Assembly: GCA_030425385.1 (NCBI GenBank)
Contig: JAUIAH010000006.1
Location: 62,001-126,000 of the forward strand
Length of the DNA: 64,000 bases
Direction: 5' to 3'
Source: Verrucomicrobiia bacterium
Lineage (GTDB): Bacteria > Verrucomicrobiota > Verrucomicrobiia > Verrucomicrobiales > DEV007
The first letter of the stretch is position 1, and each line of letters starts with the position of its first letter. A program made the translations under genes and the position numbers. Of the stretch, positions 8,401-17,477 are shown piece by piece. A model generated the notes under the pieces. The model was given only the letters and a program-made list of their open reading frames with translations, made no database searches and was not told the origin of the DNA.

Positions 8401-10599
8401 CGTGATGGGCCCGATACCGATGGCGATGGGTTGCCTGATGTCTGGGAAGAAGGGCTTCTTGGCGATCTGAGTCACGATGGTGAAGGCGACTTCGATGGTG
8501 ATGGCTTATCGAATGCCGATGAGCTCGCCAACAAAGTGGATCCGACTCATGTGGACACGGACCGTGACGGACTTGAAGACGGCGCGGAAGTGGCGACGCA
8601 TGGGAGTAATCCTGCGCGTGCGGACACCGATGGCGATACCTTGATCGACTCGGCGGAAGTCAACGAACACAACACGGATCCTGCATTGGCGGATTCCGAT
8701 GGCGATGGTGCGCTCGACTCAGTCGAGGTGAATCCGCAGTTCGGAACGGATCCTAACAATCCCAACTCCGTGCCCAATGTGATTGTGGCCACGCAGTCAG
8801 GGCCATGGATGGATCCGGCGACCTGGGGTGGCACCGCGCCTGTCGCTGGGCAGAAATACGCAGCCCTCGCAGGAATCGCGGATGACATCATGACGACTTC
8901 CGGCTCGTTTGCCGGGGACTCCCTGACCTTGATTGGTGCAACCTTGAACCTGGCGCATGCGGGTTCTGCTAGTGGCACAGTCGTGATCAGTGAAGGCGTG
9001 TTAGAGTCTCAAGGGTCAAATACCTTTGGGGGTGAACTCACCTTCATTGGGAACTGTATCGTCGATGTGGGTAACAACGATCTTGAACTCACAGCTGGAT
9101 TGGTCGGGCAGGATGGGCTGACCTTCGAAGGCGGCACTGTCGACGAACCGTTGGGCAATGCGATGATCAATGGTCCCGCTAGCAAGCTCAATGGCGACAT
9201 CACCATCATGGGTACCAGTGTGAGTATTCTCTCCGAGAAAGGTCTCACCGGCGAAGGCAATGTGACCTTGATCGGTGGCGGCTTGGCTTTGGGTCAGGCC
9301 GCGGGTTTCTGTGGCGACCTCCTCTTGCAAGGGGACACGTTTATCCTCGCCTTGCAGGCCGACTTACAGATTCGCGATATCAAGGGCTTGTTCCCAGATG
9401 GGACGGTTCAATTCTCGCTGGCTGACTTCGGCATCGCAGATACGACTCTGGCGACGGGAGACCTGGCTGAAGCGCTCGGTCTCGGCGATGATCAAATCTT
9501 CGGGGACGGCAATTTCGTCCTCACGCAGGATCCTGATTGCGGCGTTGACTGTGGTGATGCGAATGCCGATGCCGATGGCGATGGTCTCAGCGACTTCGAT
9601 GAGACTTGTGTCTACGGCACCTCTGCCGACAACGCAGACACCGATGGTGACGGCATCGATGACGGCACGGAGATTGCCGATGCCACCAATCCAAAGAGTG
9701 CCGACTCAGACAGTGATGGCCTCAGTGATGGTGACGAGAAGACCAACGGAACCAATCCGCTCCTCGCAGATACGGACGGCGACTTGTTCTCCGACGGCGT
9801 GGAAGTGGATCAGGGGACAGATCCGACCGACGGTGGAAGCGCTCCACCCCTCTTCCTGGTCCGAACCGTCGTCTCGAATGGTACGGAGATTGGCAGTCTC
9901 GCGTTGGCCGAATCGCTCCGCGATGGCGTGATCTCGGGAACGGAAACCTTGACCTTCGAAAGCATCATCAATTACTCGGATGCGGGCGATGTCGGTGCGA
10001 TCGCGGGTGACAAGCCATTTGAAGGCGAAGCCGTGGACGATTTCATTGTTCACGCGGTGGGGTCCTTTGAAATCCCGGCCGATGGCACCTATTCGATTGG
10101 ATTCTCTTCCGATGACGGTGGTCAATTGATCGTGGACGGCGATGTCTGGGCGGCCTTCCCAGGCACCCGAGGAACGAATCACACGGTGGCCTCTGGTTTC
10201 CTCACAGCAGGAACGCACACGTTGGATGCGCTCATGTTCGAGCGAGGCGGCGGGGCGGCCTTTGAAGTCTACTTCGCTGAAGGCGACTTCGCGGTGGACA
10301 ATGGCGAAGTGCCTGCAGGCATGGTGCCCGAGACCATCATGGCTGTGGTCCCCAGTGGCGACGGCGGTGGCGGTAATCCCGGCGGCGGCGGCGGTGACGC
10401 TGGCGAGATCGGCGAAGTCACCAAATCGGCTTCTGCGGTCTCTCTGAGCCTGCCCGCGGGGTCCACCTATGACGTGGAATTCTCGACGGATCTGGAGAAT
10501 TGGTCGGTGATCGCCACCGATGTGACGGGCGTCTACGAAGATTCGGACGCTGCTCGTGTGGGAGCTGTTGAAGGCTACTATCGCGGCGTCGCGAAGTAA
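5467..10599 (+). CDS. Large secreted multidomain protein: four discoidin-like repeats, calcium-binding repeats, PA14-like domain
   Basis: The protein has 1,710 residues from the ATG at 5467, which is followed by a signal peptide ending near ATSYGQS. Four near-identical 162-residue units follow (residues about 30-670). Each starts DVTxPGDxLIASSDNSPGSE and resembles a galactose-binding or discoidin fold. Next come an Ig-like segment (about 671-760), a module of unknown type (about 770-975), D-x-D-x-D-G thrombospondin-3-like repeats (about 980-1100), a G8-like segment opening with a DPATWGG motif (about 1110-1355), more D-x-D-G repeats (about 1360-1460) and a PA14-like domain with SSDDGG (about 1465-1600). 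A Gly-rich linker leads to a C-terminal module containing FSTDLENW and YYRG. A calcium-stabilised, carbohydrate-binding surface or secreted protein is inferred. No catalytic domain was recognised. Confidence 0.85.
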   Translation: MNRYRYRWALAALMASGSFAFQATSYGQSDVTQPGDPLIASSDNSPGSETGPNAIDNQPTKYLNFDTVGTDPVASGFVVSPSVGMTLVTGLAIQSANDAIERDPKWVRLEGSNDEAPTWEAGAWQTIYEKNDIAGWETLFPDGDRFQTQKFSFGNDKPFLHYRFTVVEVQGAGANSTQYAEIELLGSVMPGDVTQPGDALIASSDNSPGSETGPNAIDDQPTKYLNFDTVGTDPVPSGFVVTPSLGLTRVTGLAMQSANDAIERDPKWVRLEGSNDPAPSWTEGSWEVIYENNEVEAWEVLFPGGDRFKTQAFTFANSKPFRHYRWTVLEVQGAGANSMQIAEVELFGEVMPGDVTSPGDALIASSDNSPGSETAPNAIDGQPTKYLNFDTTGTDPVPSGFVVTPGIGRTVLYGITLQSANDAIERDPKIFRLEGSNDEAPSWETGNWTVIYENDAVQPWTELFPDGDRFQTQTFVFDNLAAYTHYRWTVVEVQGDGANSMQIAEVELLGGPAPKDVTQPGDALIASSDNSPGSETAPNAIDNQPTKYLNFDTTGTDPLPSGLVVTPSVGATTVTGIAIQSANDAVERDPKWIRLEGSNDPTPSWESGSWEVIYENNELPAWTARFQTQEFYFENTASYAHYRFTVEEVQGEGANSTQYAEIELLAVTKGNPCNIARFKTQPVDTPVLLGKGAGAEFFVETNGPWTVQWYKNDEPISGAIQNRYTTDPVGPDNVDDVYTVKLVGCEEEETGVSAPALAYLLDPLENPVSIGLSFAGGGANGAPTRSDDLEVAGDVSQGYWNHLPPDGDGTPNGIQADLLDSLGDESDISVEWAADARWGAGTGTESSMAKLLNGLIEGGGAEDTPATITFSNVPEGSHSVLIYSVARPLEFPNATFKQVQTGEVVAMRQENADEYNPDPSPRQVTSADPADTVGNFVRFDSIRPVDGIVSIEFWDNGEGGSSTINAMQLVLNALFDPPRDGPDTDGDGLPDVWEEGLLGDLSHDGEGDFDGDGLSNADELANKVDPTHVDTDRDGLEDGAEVATHGSNPARADTDGDTLIDSAEVNEHNTDPALADSDGDGALDSVEVNPQFGTDPNNPNSVPNVIVATQSGPWMDPATWGGTAPVAGQKYAALAGIADDIMTTSGSFAGDSLTLIGATLNLAHAGSASGTVVISEGVLESQGSNTFGGELTFIGNCIVDVGNNDLELTAGLVGQDGLTFEGGTVDEPLGNAMINGPASKLNGDITIMGTSVSILSEKGLTGEGNVTLIGGGLALGQAAGFCGDLLLQGDTFILALQADLQIRDIKGLFPDGTVQFSLADFGIADTTLATGDLAEALGLGDDQIFGDGNFVLTQDPDCGVDCGDANADADGDGLSDFDETCVYGTSADNADTDGDGIDDGTEIADATNPKSADSDSDGLSDGDEKTNGTNPLLADTDGDLFSDGVEVDQGTDPTDGGSAPPLFLVRTVVSNGTEIGSLALAESLRDGVISGTETLTFESIINYSDAGDVGAIAGDKPFEGEAVDDFIVHAVGSFEIPADGTYSIGFSSDDGGQLIVDGDVWAAFPGTRGTNHTVASGFLTAGTHTLDALMFERGGGAAFEVYFAEGDFAVDNGEVPAGMVPETIMAVVPSGDGGGGNPGGGGGDAGEIGEVTKSASAVSLSLPAGSTYDVEFSTDLENWSVIATDVTGVYEDSDAARVGAVEGYYRGVAK
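5554..7467 (+). repeat. Four tandem 486-bp in-frame repeats
   Basis: Units start at 5554, 6040, 6526 and 7012, exactly 486 bp apart. The last unit is shorter by roughly ten codons. Protein identity between units is high (PNAID, KYLNFDT, QSANDA, LEGSND and VQGxGANS recur in each), while synonymous positions vary. The array therefore appears to be kept by protein-level selection or old duplication, not by very recent copying. Confidence 0.9.
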
Positions 10600-10629
10600 T
10601 CTTCCCGTTTCCATTAAAGAACGACTCCC

Positions 10630-10659
10630 GAAGGGCGGGGCCGAAAGGCCTCGTCCTTC
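10630..10659 (+). terminator. Rho-independent-type terminator
   Basis: A 13-bp stem (GAAGGGCGGGGCC pairing with GGCCTCGTCCTTC through two G-U pairs) closes a GAAA tetraloop and is followed by TTTCGTTTGTT. It lies 30 bases after the stop of the large secreted protein and separates it from the CotH gene, which therefore probably has its own promoter. Confidence 0.8.
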
Positions 10660-10726
10660 TTTCGTTTGTTACACCCTTGCCATCCAGGGCGTTCCCTCGA
10701 TACATTGCGGATCACCCCGAATCCCA

Positions 10727-13700
10727 ATGAGAAAGCTCCTCCTTCACACCTCATTCACCTTGCTCTCCACGGCGATCCCATCCATCGCCGCGCCCGTGAT
10801 CACGGAATTCATGGCTAGTGGCAGCGAAGCCCCCGTGGCAGCGGATGGATCCACTCCGGACTGGATTGAGATTCACAATCCAGACGAGGTTACTGTGAAT
10901 TTGGAAGGTTACGCGCTCTCCGATGATGCCGAGCAAGTGCAGAAATGGCTCCTTCCCTCTGTTAGCCTCGAGCCCGGGGGCTATCTCATCGTCTTTGCCT
11001 CGGGAGATGACGTGCGTGAGGGGAACGAGTGGCACACCAATTTCCAGCTCGATGGTGGAGGAGAATACCTGACCTTCGCTGATGCCAGCGGAACCTTGCT
11101 ATCGGAGTTCACGTTTCCAGAGCAGCGGGGCAACGTGTCCTATGGAGACTACGAGGGGGCTCTCCATTTCTTTAATGATCCTTCTCCTGGAGAAGCCAAT
11201 GGTGAGGGCATTGTCGGTTTCGTCGCCGATACCAAGTTCTCCGTCAATCGTGGCTACTACGATGAAGGATTTACGTTGGAAATCACGACGGCAACAGAAG
11301 GAGCCGATATCTTTTATTCCGTTGATGGAAGTGATCCTGCCTTTGGTACGTTGTTCAATCCGGCCAAGAAATACACAGAGCCATTGACCATTGACACCAC
11401 CACCGTCGTGCGTGCGATGGCAAAGAAAGCAGGCTGGCAATCGACCAATACCGACACCCATACCTACATCTTTCACAACGACGTGGTGGATCAGCCCGAA
11501 GATCCCGATGGTTTTCCCGATCGGTGGGGCAGTTTTCGGGTCGATTACGAAATGGATCCTGAGATCACGGGGCCGAATGCGACTGAAATGACACCGAGCT
11601 TGCGTTCGCTCCCGACGGTATCGTTTGTGGGAGAGACGGATGATTTCTTTGGATCCCGAGGGATCTATGCCAATCCCGAATCGAAAGGGGTCGAATGGGA
11701 AGTGCCTATTTCCTTTGAGTGGATTGACGAGGACGGCACGGAGCGCTTTCAAGTGGATTGCGGGGCGCGCATTCAAGGGGGATTCTTCCGCCAAGCCAGT
11801 GCCACGGAGAAACATTCCTTCCGGTTGCTCTTCAAAGGTGAATATGGGGTGGAAAGACTTCGCGAGGACATTGTTGATTTGCCAGGAGCGACGTCAAACT
11901 TTGATACGATTGTCTTCCGCGCGGGTGCCAACGATGGTTACGCGTGGGGAGCGGCGGGAACGACGGTTCAATTTCTCCGCGATGAATTTGGGCGTCGCTT
12001 AGCGCACGCCGCTGGGCATTATTCACCCCGAGGCGGGTTTAACCATCTCTATATCAACGGTCTCTATTGGGGCGTTTACAATTTAACGGAACGTCCAAAC
12101 GAGGACTTCTCGTCCACCTACTACGGCGGAGACGCTGACGACTGGGATTCGGTCAATTCGGGCGAAGTGAAGAATGCGGGCGGGAGAGAGAATGGCAATG
12201 ATCCCACCAATAGTGGGCTCCGAGATTGGAATGCCTACATATCGGCCGCAAGGAGCGCCTCGACCTACGAAGACTGGATGGCCTTGCAGGGGCTAAACCC
12301 TGATGGGACACGCAATCCCGATTTGAAGGTCTATCTGGACGCGGATCATTACGTGGACTACATGATCATCAATTATTGGGGTGGCAATTGGGATTGGCCT
12401 AACAAGAATTTCTGGTTTGGCCGTTTGAACACTCCAGAGAGCACCGGTTTTAAACACTATGTGTGGGACTTTGAGAACACGATGGGCAACAATCGTGATC
12501 GATCTCCTCTGAACATGCGGGCGCCACGCAACACGCAATGGGTGGGCGAGCCGTGGGCGGCCTTGCGAGATCTCTTATGGTTTCAAGTGAAATGGGCGGA
12601 CCGTACGCAGCGCTTGTTCTTCAATGATGGGCCACTGGCACCTGACCAAACCATTGCGCGCTACAGCGCCATGGCGGACGAATTGGAACCGGCGATCTAT
12701 GCGGAAACCGCGCGCTGGGGAGATGATAATTCCGGGAGGCCCCACACCATTGATGAGTGGCGGGGCGAGCGTGATTGGATGTTGAATACCTACCTGCCGC
12801 AGCGGACGGATATCGTATTAGACCAGTTTGTCGATTACGACGTTTACCCCGAGAGAGCAGCTGTGGTCTTTTCCCAACATGGTGGGGTGGTTGCCAATGG
12901 ATTTGAACTCGCCTTTGAAGGGAGCACTGCGAACGCCTACTACACGACTGACGGCACGGATCCCTTTCAATTTAATGAGACCTCCGGTGACATCGAATTG
13001 AGTCCCACGGCAACTCCTTATGAGAATCCCATTCCCATCACCGGGACGACAACGGTGAAGGCGCGCTATTTCTCTAGAAGCATCTTCGGCAGCGTCTCCT
13101 GGTCGGCTCTCACAGAAGCAACATTCAGTTTGGGTACTGACGGCCTCGTCGTGGCCGAGTTGATGTATCATCCACCGGCACCGACCGATGAAGAGAGGGA
13201 ACAGGGGTGGACGAGCGCGAGCCAGTTCGAGTACCTGAGAATCCAGAACATTGGCAGTGCGGTGGCGGATTTGGAAGGCGTTCGCTTCGACGCTGGAGTG
13301 CAATTTGCGTTCACCGAGGGGCAACTGGAAGCAGGGGAATCCCTCTATCTGGTCCGTGACTTGGCCGCTTTCGAGTCTCGCTACGGAACTGGTCATGCGG
13401 TCCTCGGAGCCTATGGAGGGCGATTGGATGATGGTGGTGAGACCATTCGCCTCGTGGATGCCTCAGGCAATGTCATCCATGCTTTCCGCTACGAGGACGA
13501 TGAACCATGGCCGATGGAAGCTGATGGCGAAGGGAAAACGCTCGTGCTCAAGCCTGGCGGCGACAAGAATGAATCGAGTAAGGGAGATAGCTGGTCAGCA
13601 GGAGACGCCCTCGTCGGCGAGGGCGGCAATGGCGGCGGTGGTGACGGAGAAACTTTCGACGAATGGATGACCACCAATGGTTTAAGTGCTCCTGATGGCG

Positions 13701-14029
13701 ATGACGATGGCGATGGTATTCCCAATCTCTTAGAGTTCGTATACGGATCGGAGCCCACGGTCGCCGAGCACCAGGTGGGCCCTTCGATTAATCTTGAGTC
13801 GCAGATTTCGAGTCCGCTCTACGTCTACCCCCGCCGGATGGAGTTGAGTGGTGTGGACGTGAATCTGGAATGGAGCGCAGATTTGGTCACCTGGTCGCCC
13901 GTCACCGAGGCCAATTGGGTGGTGACGGAAACGCCTGTGGCCACGCTTCCGGGCGTCGAAGCCGTCGGCGTGGCTCCGAAGGAAGTGACCAGCCAACCAC
14001 GATTTCTCCGCCTGAGCGCAACTCGTTGA
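10727..14029 (+). CDS. CotH-kinase family secreted protein with two lamin-tail domains
   Basis: The protein has 1,100 residues. ATG 10727 is chosen because it opens a clean signal peptide (MRKLLLHTSF to SIAAP); the frame is open further upstream. Domain order: lamin-tail domain (about 22-150, with DWIEIHNP), chitobiase C-terminal-like segment (about 168-250, FYSVDGSDP), CotH domain (about 300-640, with GLYWGVYNLTERP, NYWGGNWDWPNKN and WDFENT), second chitobiase-like segment (about 710-800, YYTTDGTDP), second lamin-tail domain (about 805-940), a D-x-D-G stretch and a C-terminal module with WSADLVTW and RFLRL. Exported CotH/LTD proteins of this architecture are common in Verrucomicrobia and Planctomycetes. 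CotH homologues phosphorylate secreted proteins in spore formers, but the role here is unknown. Confidence 0.88.
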   Translation: MRKLLLHTSFTLLSTAIPSIAAPVITEFMASGSEAPVAADGSTPDWIEIHNPDEVTVNLEGYALSDDAEQVQKWLLPSVSLEPGGYLIVFASGDDVREGNEWHTNFQLDGGGEYLTFADASGTLLSEFTFPEQRGNVSYGDYEGALHFFNDPSPGEANGEGIVGFVADTKFSVNRGYYDEGFTLEITTATEGADIFYSVDGSDPAFGTLFNPAKKYTEPLTIDTTTVVRAMAKKAGWQSTNTDTHTYIFHNDVVDQPEDPDGFPDRWGSFRVDYEMDPEITGPNATEMTPSLRSLPTVSFVGETDDFFGSRGIYANPESKGVEWEVPISFEWIDEDGTERFQVDCGARIQGGFFRQASATEKHSFRLLFKGEYGVERLREDIVDLPGATSNFDTIVFRAGANDGYAWGAAGTTVQFLRDEFGRRLAHAAGHYSPRGGFNHLYINGLYWGVYNLTERPNEDFSSTYYGGDADDWDSVNSGEVKNAGGRENGNDPTNSGLRDWNAYISAARSASTYEDWMALQGLNPDGTRNPDLKVYLDADHYVDYMIINYWGGNWDWPNKNFWFGRLNTPESTGFKHYVWDFENTMGNNRDRSPLNMRAPRNTQWVGEPWAALRDLLWFQVKWADRTQRLFFNDGPLAPDQTIARYSAMADELEPAIYAETARWGDDNSGRPHTIDEWRGERDWMLNTYLPQRTDIVLDQFVDYDVYPERAAVVFSQHGGVVANGFELAFEGSTANAYYTTDGTDPFQFNETSGDIELSPTATPYENPIPITGTTTVKARYFSRSIFGSVSWSALTEATFSLGTDGLVVAELMYHPPAPTDEEREQGWTSASQFEYLRIQNIGSAVADLEGVRFDAGVQFAFTEGQLEAGESLYLVRDLAAFESRYGTGHAVLGAYGGRLDDGGETIRLVDASGNVIHAFRYEDDEPWPMEADGEGKTLVLKPGGDKNESSKGDSWSAGDALVGEGGNGGGGDGETFDEWMTTNGLSAPDGDDDGDGIPNLLEFVYGSEPTVAEHQVGPSINLESQISSPLYVYPRRMELSGVDVNLEWSADLVTWSPVTEANWVVTETPVATLPGVEAVGVAPKEVTSQPRFLRLSATR

Positions 14030-14195
14030 GCACGTGCGCCTGGCGCGTGGTGGGCGACAACATTGCGAAGGCGATCCGATGTGCGTCGTGGCGACGCGAT
14101 TACGCTCGGTAGGGAAATTCTAAATGTTAATGGTTTTTACTGTTTTTCTAGACGTGACATCAAGACAGGCGTAATTATTGGCAAGTCTTTCCTTC

Positions 14196-16400
14196 ATGTC
14201 GAACCGCGAGTCTGTCGCTCTCAAGCTCCCGTGGCATCGCCAGCCGCTGCGCCTGCATGGTATCGTGCAAGCGCTCCTCGGTTGTTGCCTCCTGGGGCTG
14301 GGGATTTACGCGTACAGCGAGGCCAAGCTTCAGGTCGATCTGACCCTCAAGGACGCGTCGCTGAACGACTTGGGTGGGCTCTTCAGCGCGGTCTCGGGAA
14401 ATCCCTATCTTGCCGTGAAGATTGGGGGGCCGTTGTTGGTGGCCTTGCTCGGGGTGATCGCGGGACTCACACACTTTCTGGCGGGCATCGGACGGCTGAC
14501 GCAGGCTGATCAGGAGGGACGAAAGCCGAGGCGGATTGGCGAACCGGAAGAAGTGGTCGATGCTCTTCTCACGGCGAGGGTGCCGAGTGATTCTACTTTG
14601 CAGGGGGATTCATTCTTTCAGTTTATCCGATCAAATTTCACAGATCGTGTGGCCTTCGTCCCGCGATCCTATCAGTCGCTCATTCGCGACTATCTTGGAT
14701 ACTTCATTTCGGTCTTTCTCATTGCGCTTGGCCTGTTTGTCATGAGCAAGCAGACCATTCAATTCGGACAATTTGAGAAAGTTGGGAACCTGTATTTGCA
14801 GCTTCCCTTTGCAGGTCCCTTGATGGCGATGCTGTTAGTGGTTGCCCTGCTACGATTTGCCTTTGCGGCTCTCTTGCTGCCAAAGGTTCCAGATGCACGG
14901 GTATTGACAGCTCGGCAGAAGTTCACGGCGGCGGGTCATCCACGCACCGTTCTTGAGGAATTGCGAGGGGCGCTCTCTGGATTATGCCGGGGAGGTATCG
15001 GTGATGTGCTCGATGAGAAAGACCTACAGATGGATCAGGATCCCATGAGCGATGTCGGCCGTGCTCGTGGCAGTCTCATTGTCGAAAGCAAGCCAAAGGT
15101 CTGCGAGGACTACGCAACGAAGACCGCTTGGCTTGGATTGGCGCATACCGCCGTGGGGGCTTTATTGATCAGTTTCGGACTTTATTTCATGCTCAAACTG
15201 GCAGCCGTGACGCCATCTAATGGTGGCTTTAATATCGGTCCGCCATTGCTGATCTTACTCGTTGGGCTCTTGGCATTCTCGAACGGAGGAAAGTTCTTCG
15301 AGAATGCCATCACCTTGCTCCAGCGCCGGGTCTTTCAAAGCGTTGTTTATGCGGTCGAGTTGAAAGGAACGGTTTATCGCAGTGAAGTGGGTGCTGGCAT
15401 GGCGGCGAACGACACTTTCCGTTCGTCCTCTGTTGCCGTTAGGAGTGAAATTTTTATCGACTATGCGGTCGCCAATTGCGTCTCGGAAGGCACCGAGGGC
15501 ACTGACAGGCGCTTGTTAGAACTGACGTCGGATCCCTCTCTCCAAGTCAATCTGAAGAAACTGAAGGCGACGGTCGAGGGAAAGGAGAATGCGAGCGTTC
15601 CCATCATGGGTGTTCCCTTACAAGAGTCCGAAGAGGTGCGCGATATCGCGCGCGCCAATGCCGCGGTGGCCGAACAGCGAGCCGCGGTGGAAGCCCAGCA
15701 GCAGGAGCGGGTATTGCAACAACAGCAGGAAGTGCTCCGGCAACAACAGGAATTGTTACGGAATCAGTCCTCGGGCACGCCGGCTGCGCCCTCAGCAGCA
15801 GCGCCGGCGAATGGGACGCCCAGTCCTTTTCAAATTGAGAGTCCGCCACCACCGGAGCCCAAGGAGCCAGAGCAGATTCCCAATGTGACATCTGCCTCTC
15901 CAGACGCGGTTCCCATAGAAGTCTACCAAGACGAGATCCATGATCGTGCCCGCTCCGTGGCTCCTACGGAAGAGGCTCCCAGGCGGTTTCCTGCTGGGTT
16001 TGCGCCCGCGCAGGCACGGCGATCAGGGAGTGGGAAGGAGGAGCCGCAAGAGCGCGAAGGCCTGGAAGCTCCAGGGGTGCCCCAGCTTCCGGCCAATGGA
16101 GCTGGCTCCCAATCCTCCAACAACATTCCCGCGTCAGTGTTCCAACGGCCGCGATCGACGACCATGCCGTCACATGGCTTTCCACCGATGCCGCCCTCTC
16201 AACATGTGCCAAGCTCGGTCTTGGCCCAGCAGTCTCCTTCCAGCCTCGCACCCAAGGAGGCGCTCAGCCTGATTCAGGGGGAAAGCACCGACCCCGAAGA
16301 GGATGATGTGAAAGTCTGTCCAGATTGTGCGGAAACGATCAAGGCAGCGGCCGTGAAATGCCGATTCTGCGGTCTCCGCTTCGACGGACGCTCGGCTTGA
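14196..16400 (+). CDS. Multispanning membrane protein with C-terminal zinc ribbon
   Basis: The protein has 734 residues from the ATG at 14196; a TTG at 14178 in the same frame is an alternative start. About six hydrophobic segments are visible, near residues 20-45, 70-95, 165-190, 200-225, 315-340 and 348-370. They are followed by a Gln/Glu-rich coiled coil (about 490-530), a long Pro-rich linker and a four-cysteine zinc ribbon, C-x2-C-x10-C-x2-C, at about 705-725 (CPDC and CRFC). I do not recognise a named family for the whole protein. It sits 31 bases before moxR and reads the same way, so it may be part of the MoxR/VWA system, with the ribbon facing the cytoplasm as an interaction module (inference). 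Confidence 0.8.
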   Translation: MSNRESVALKLPWHRQPLRLHGIVQALLGCCLLGLGIYAYSEAKLQVDLTLKDASLNDLGGLFSAVSGNPYLAVKIGGPLLVALLGVIAGLTHFLAGIGRLTQADQEGRKPRRIGEPEEVVDALLTARVPSDSTLQGDSFFQFIRSNFTDRVAFVPRSYQSLIRDYLGYFISVFLIALGLFVMSKQTIQFGQFEKVGNLYLQLPFAGPLMAMLLVVALLRFAFAALLLPKVPDARVLTARQKFTAAGHPRTVLEELRGALSGLCRGGIGDVLDEKDLQMDQDPMSDVGRARGSLIVESKPKVCEDYATKTAWLGLAHTAVGALLISFGLYFMLKLAAVTPSNGGFNIGPPLLILLVGLLAFSNGGKFFENAITLLQRRVFQSVVYAVELKGTVYRSEVGAGMAANDTFRSSSVAVRSEIFIDYAVANCVSEGTEGTDRRLLELTSDPSLQVNLKKLKATVEGKENASVPIMGVPLQESEEVRDIARANAAVAEQRAAVEAQQQERVLQQQQEVLRQQQELLRNQSSGTPAAPSAAAPANGTPSPFQIESPPPPEPKEPEQIPNVTSASPDAVPIEVYQDEIHDRARSVAPTEEAPRRFPAGFAPAQARRSGSGKEEPQEREGLEAPGVPQLPANGAGSQSSNNIPASVFQRPRSTTMPSHGFPPMPPSQHVPSSVLAQQSPSSLAPKEALSLIQGESTDPEEDDVKVCPDCAETIKAAAVKCRFCGLRFDGRSA

Positions 16401-16431
16401 CTCGAAGGGAGAACCGTGAGGAGGTTCTCGA

Positions 16432-17463
16432 ATGGCAGACTCTTCTCGTCCGTCGGGCGCCTCTGTAGAGGTGGTGAATCAGTTGTATCAACGCTATGAC
16501 GCCCTGCGAACGCAGATGGGCGGCGTGATCGTCGGGCTGGACGACGTGATTGAGCAACTGATGGTCGCGCTCCTCTGCCGCGGCCATTGCATTCTGGAGG
16601 GGGTGCCGGGTCTGGCCAAGACGAAGATCGTCTCGACCATGGCGTCACTCCTCAATCTCACCTTCAAGCGGGTGCAGTTCACGCCAGATCTGATGCCAGC
16701 CGATATCACGGGAACGGATGTGTTAGAGGAAGATCGGACCACGGGCAAACGCGTGTTTCGATTCATCCCTGGTCCGCTCTTTGGCAACATGGTCCTGGCG
16801 GATGAGATCAATCGGACGCCACCCAAGACACAAAGCGCGTTGTTAGAAGCCATGGAGGAACGGCAGTTGACGGTGGGTGGTGAAACCTACGCCCTGCCCG
16901 ATCCGTTTCTGGTCCTGGCCACTCAGAACCCCATTGAACAGGAAGGGACTTACCCTCTACCAGAGGCACAATTGGACCGATTCATGCTCAAGGTCGTACT
17001 GGGCTATCCTGATTTCCGGGAGGAGATCGAGATCATGAAGCGGGTGACCACTGCCTATCGCTTTGAGACCCAACAGGTGCTCTCTGCGGATCAGATTGTA
17101 TCCTTACAAGACACCGTAAGGGGGGTGCCGGTCGCCGATCATGTCTACGAATACGCGGCTCGCTTGGTTCGCCTATCACGTCCCGGGGAAGCGGATGCCA
17201 CACCCTACATCAAGGAGAATGTCAGTTGGGGAGCAGGCCCTCGAGCTAGCATCTATTTGATCATGGCTGCCAAGGCGCGAGCAGTCCTGCAAGGGCGTTA
17301 CCACGCCACGACGGATGATTTGCATGCCATGGCTCTACCGGTCCTGCGTCATCGTGTGATGCCCACCTTCAACGCGGAAGCGGCGGGGATCACCTCCGAG
17401 AGCATCGTTGCCGAGATTGTGCGGACTGTTTCTGGGGCTAGAGAGATCGCGGGAGCAGCCTGA
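16432..17463 (+). CDS. moxR: MoxR-family AAA+ ATPase
   Basis: The protein has 343 residues, typical of MoxR. Walker A reads GVPGLAKTK (about residue 62). Walker B reads LADEINRTPPKTQSALLEAM (about 122-141), with the family's invariant N-R-x-x-P-K. A sensor region containing LATQNPIEQEGTYPLPEAQ follows, and the C-terminal AAA lid is present. MoxR ATPases act with von Willebrand A proteins, probably as chaperones that mature or insert partner complexes. The partner genes follow directly: DUF58 begins 14 bases downstream, then two VWA-type membrane proteins, so this is the ATPase of the cluster. Confidence is high for the family and low for the client protein. Confidence 0.95.
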   Translation: MADSSRPSGASVEVVNQLYQRYDALRTQMGGVIVGLDDVIEQLMVALLCRGHCILEGVPGLAKTKIVSTMASLLNLTFKRVQFTPDLMPADITGTDVLEEDRTTGKRVFRFIPGPLFGNMVLADEINRTPPKTQSALLEAMEERQLTVGGETYALPDPFLVLATQNPIEQEGTYPLPEAQLDRFMLKVVLGYPDFREEIEIMKRVTTAYRFETQQVLSADQIVSLQDTVRGVPVADHVYEYAARLVRLSRPGEADATPYIKENVSWGAGPRASIYLIMAAKARAVLQGRYHATTDDLHAMALPVLRHRVMPTFNAEAAGITSESIVAEIVRTVSGAREIAGAA

Positions 17464-17477
17464 TAGGTGGAGATAGG

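Noticed and set aside
9706-10614. 302-residue minus-strand ORF
   Set aside because: It lies fully opposite the secreted protein with PA14-like domain, has Arg/His/Gly-rich shadow composition and no start context.
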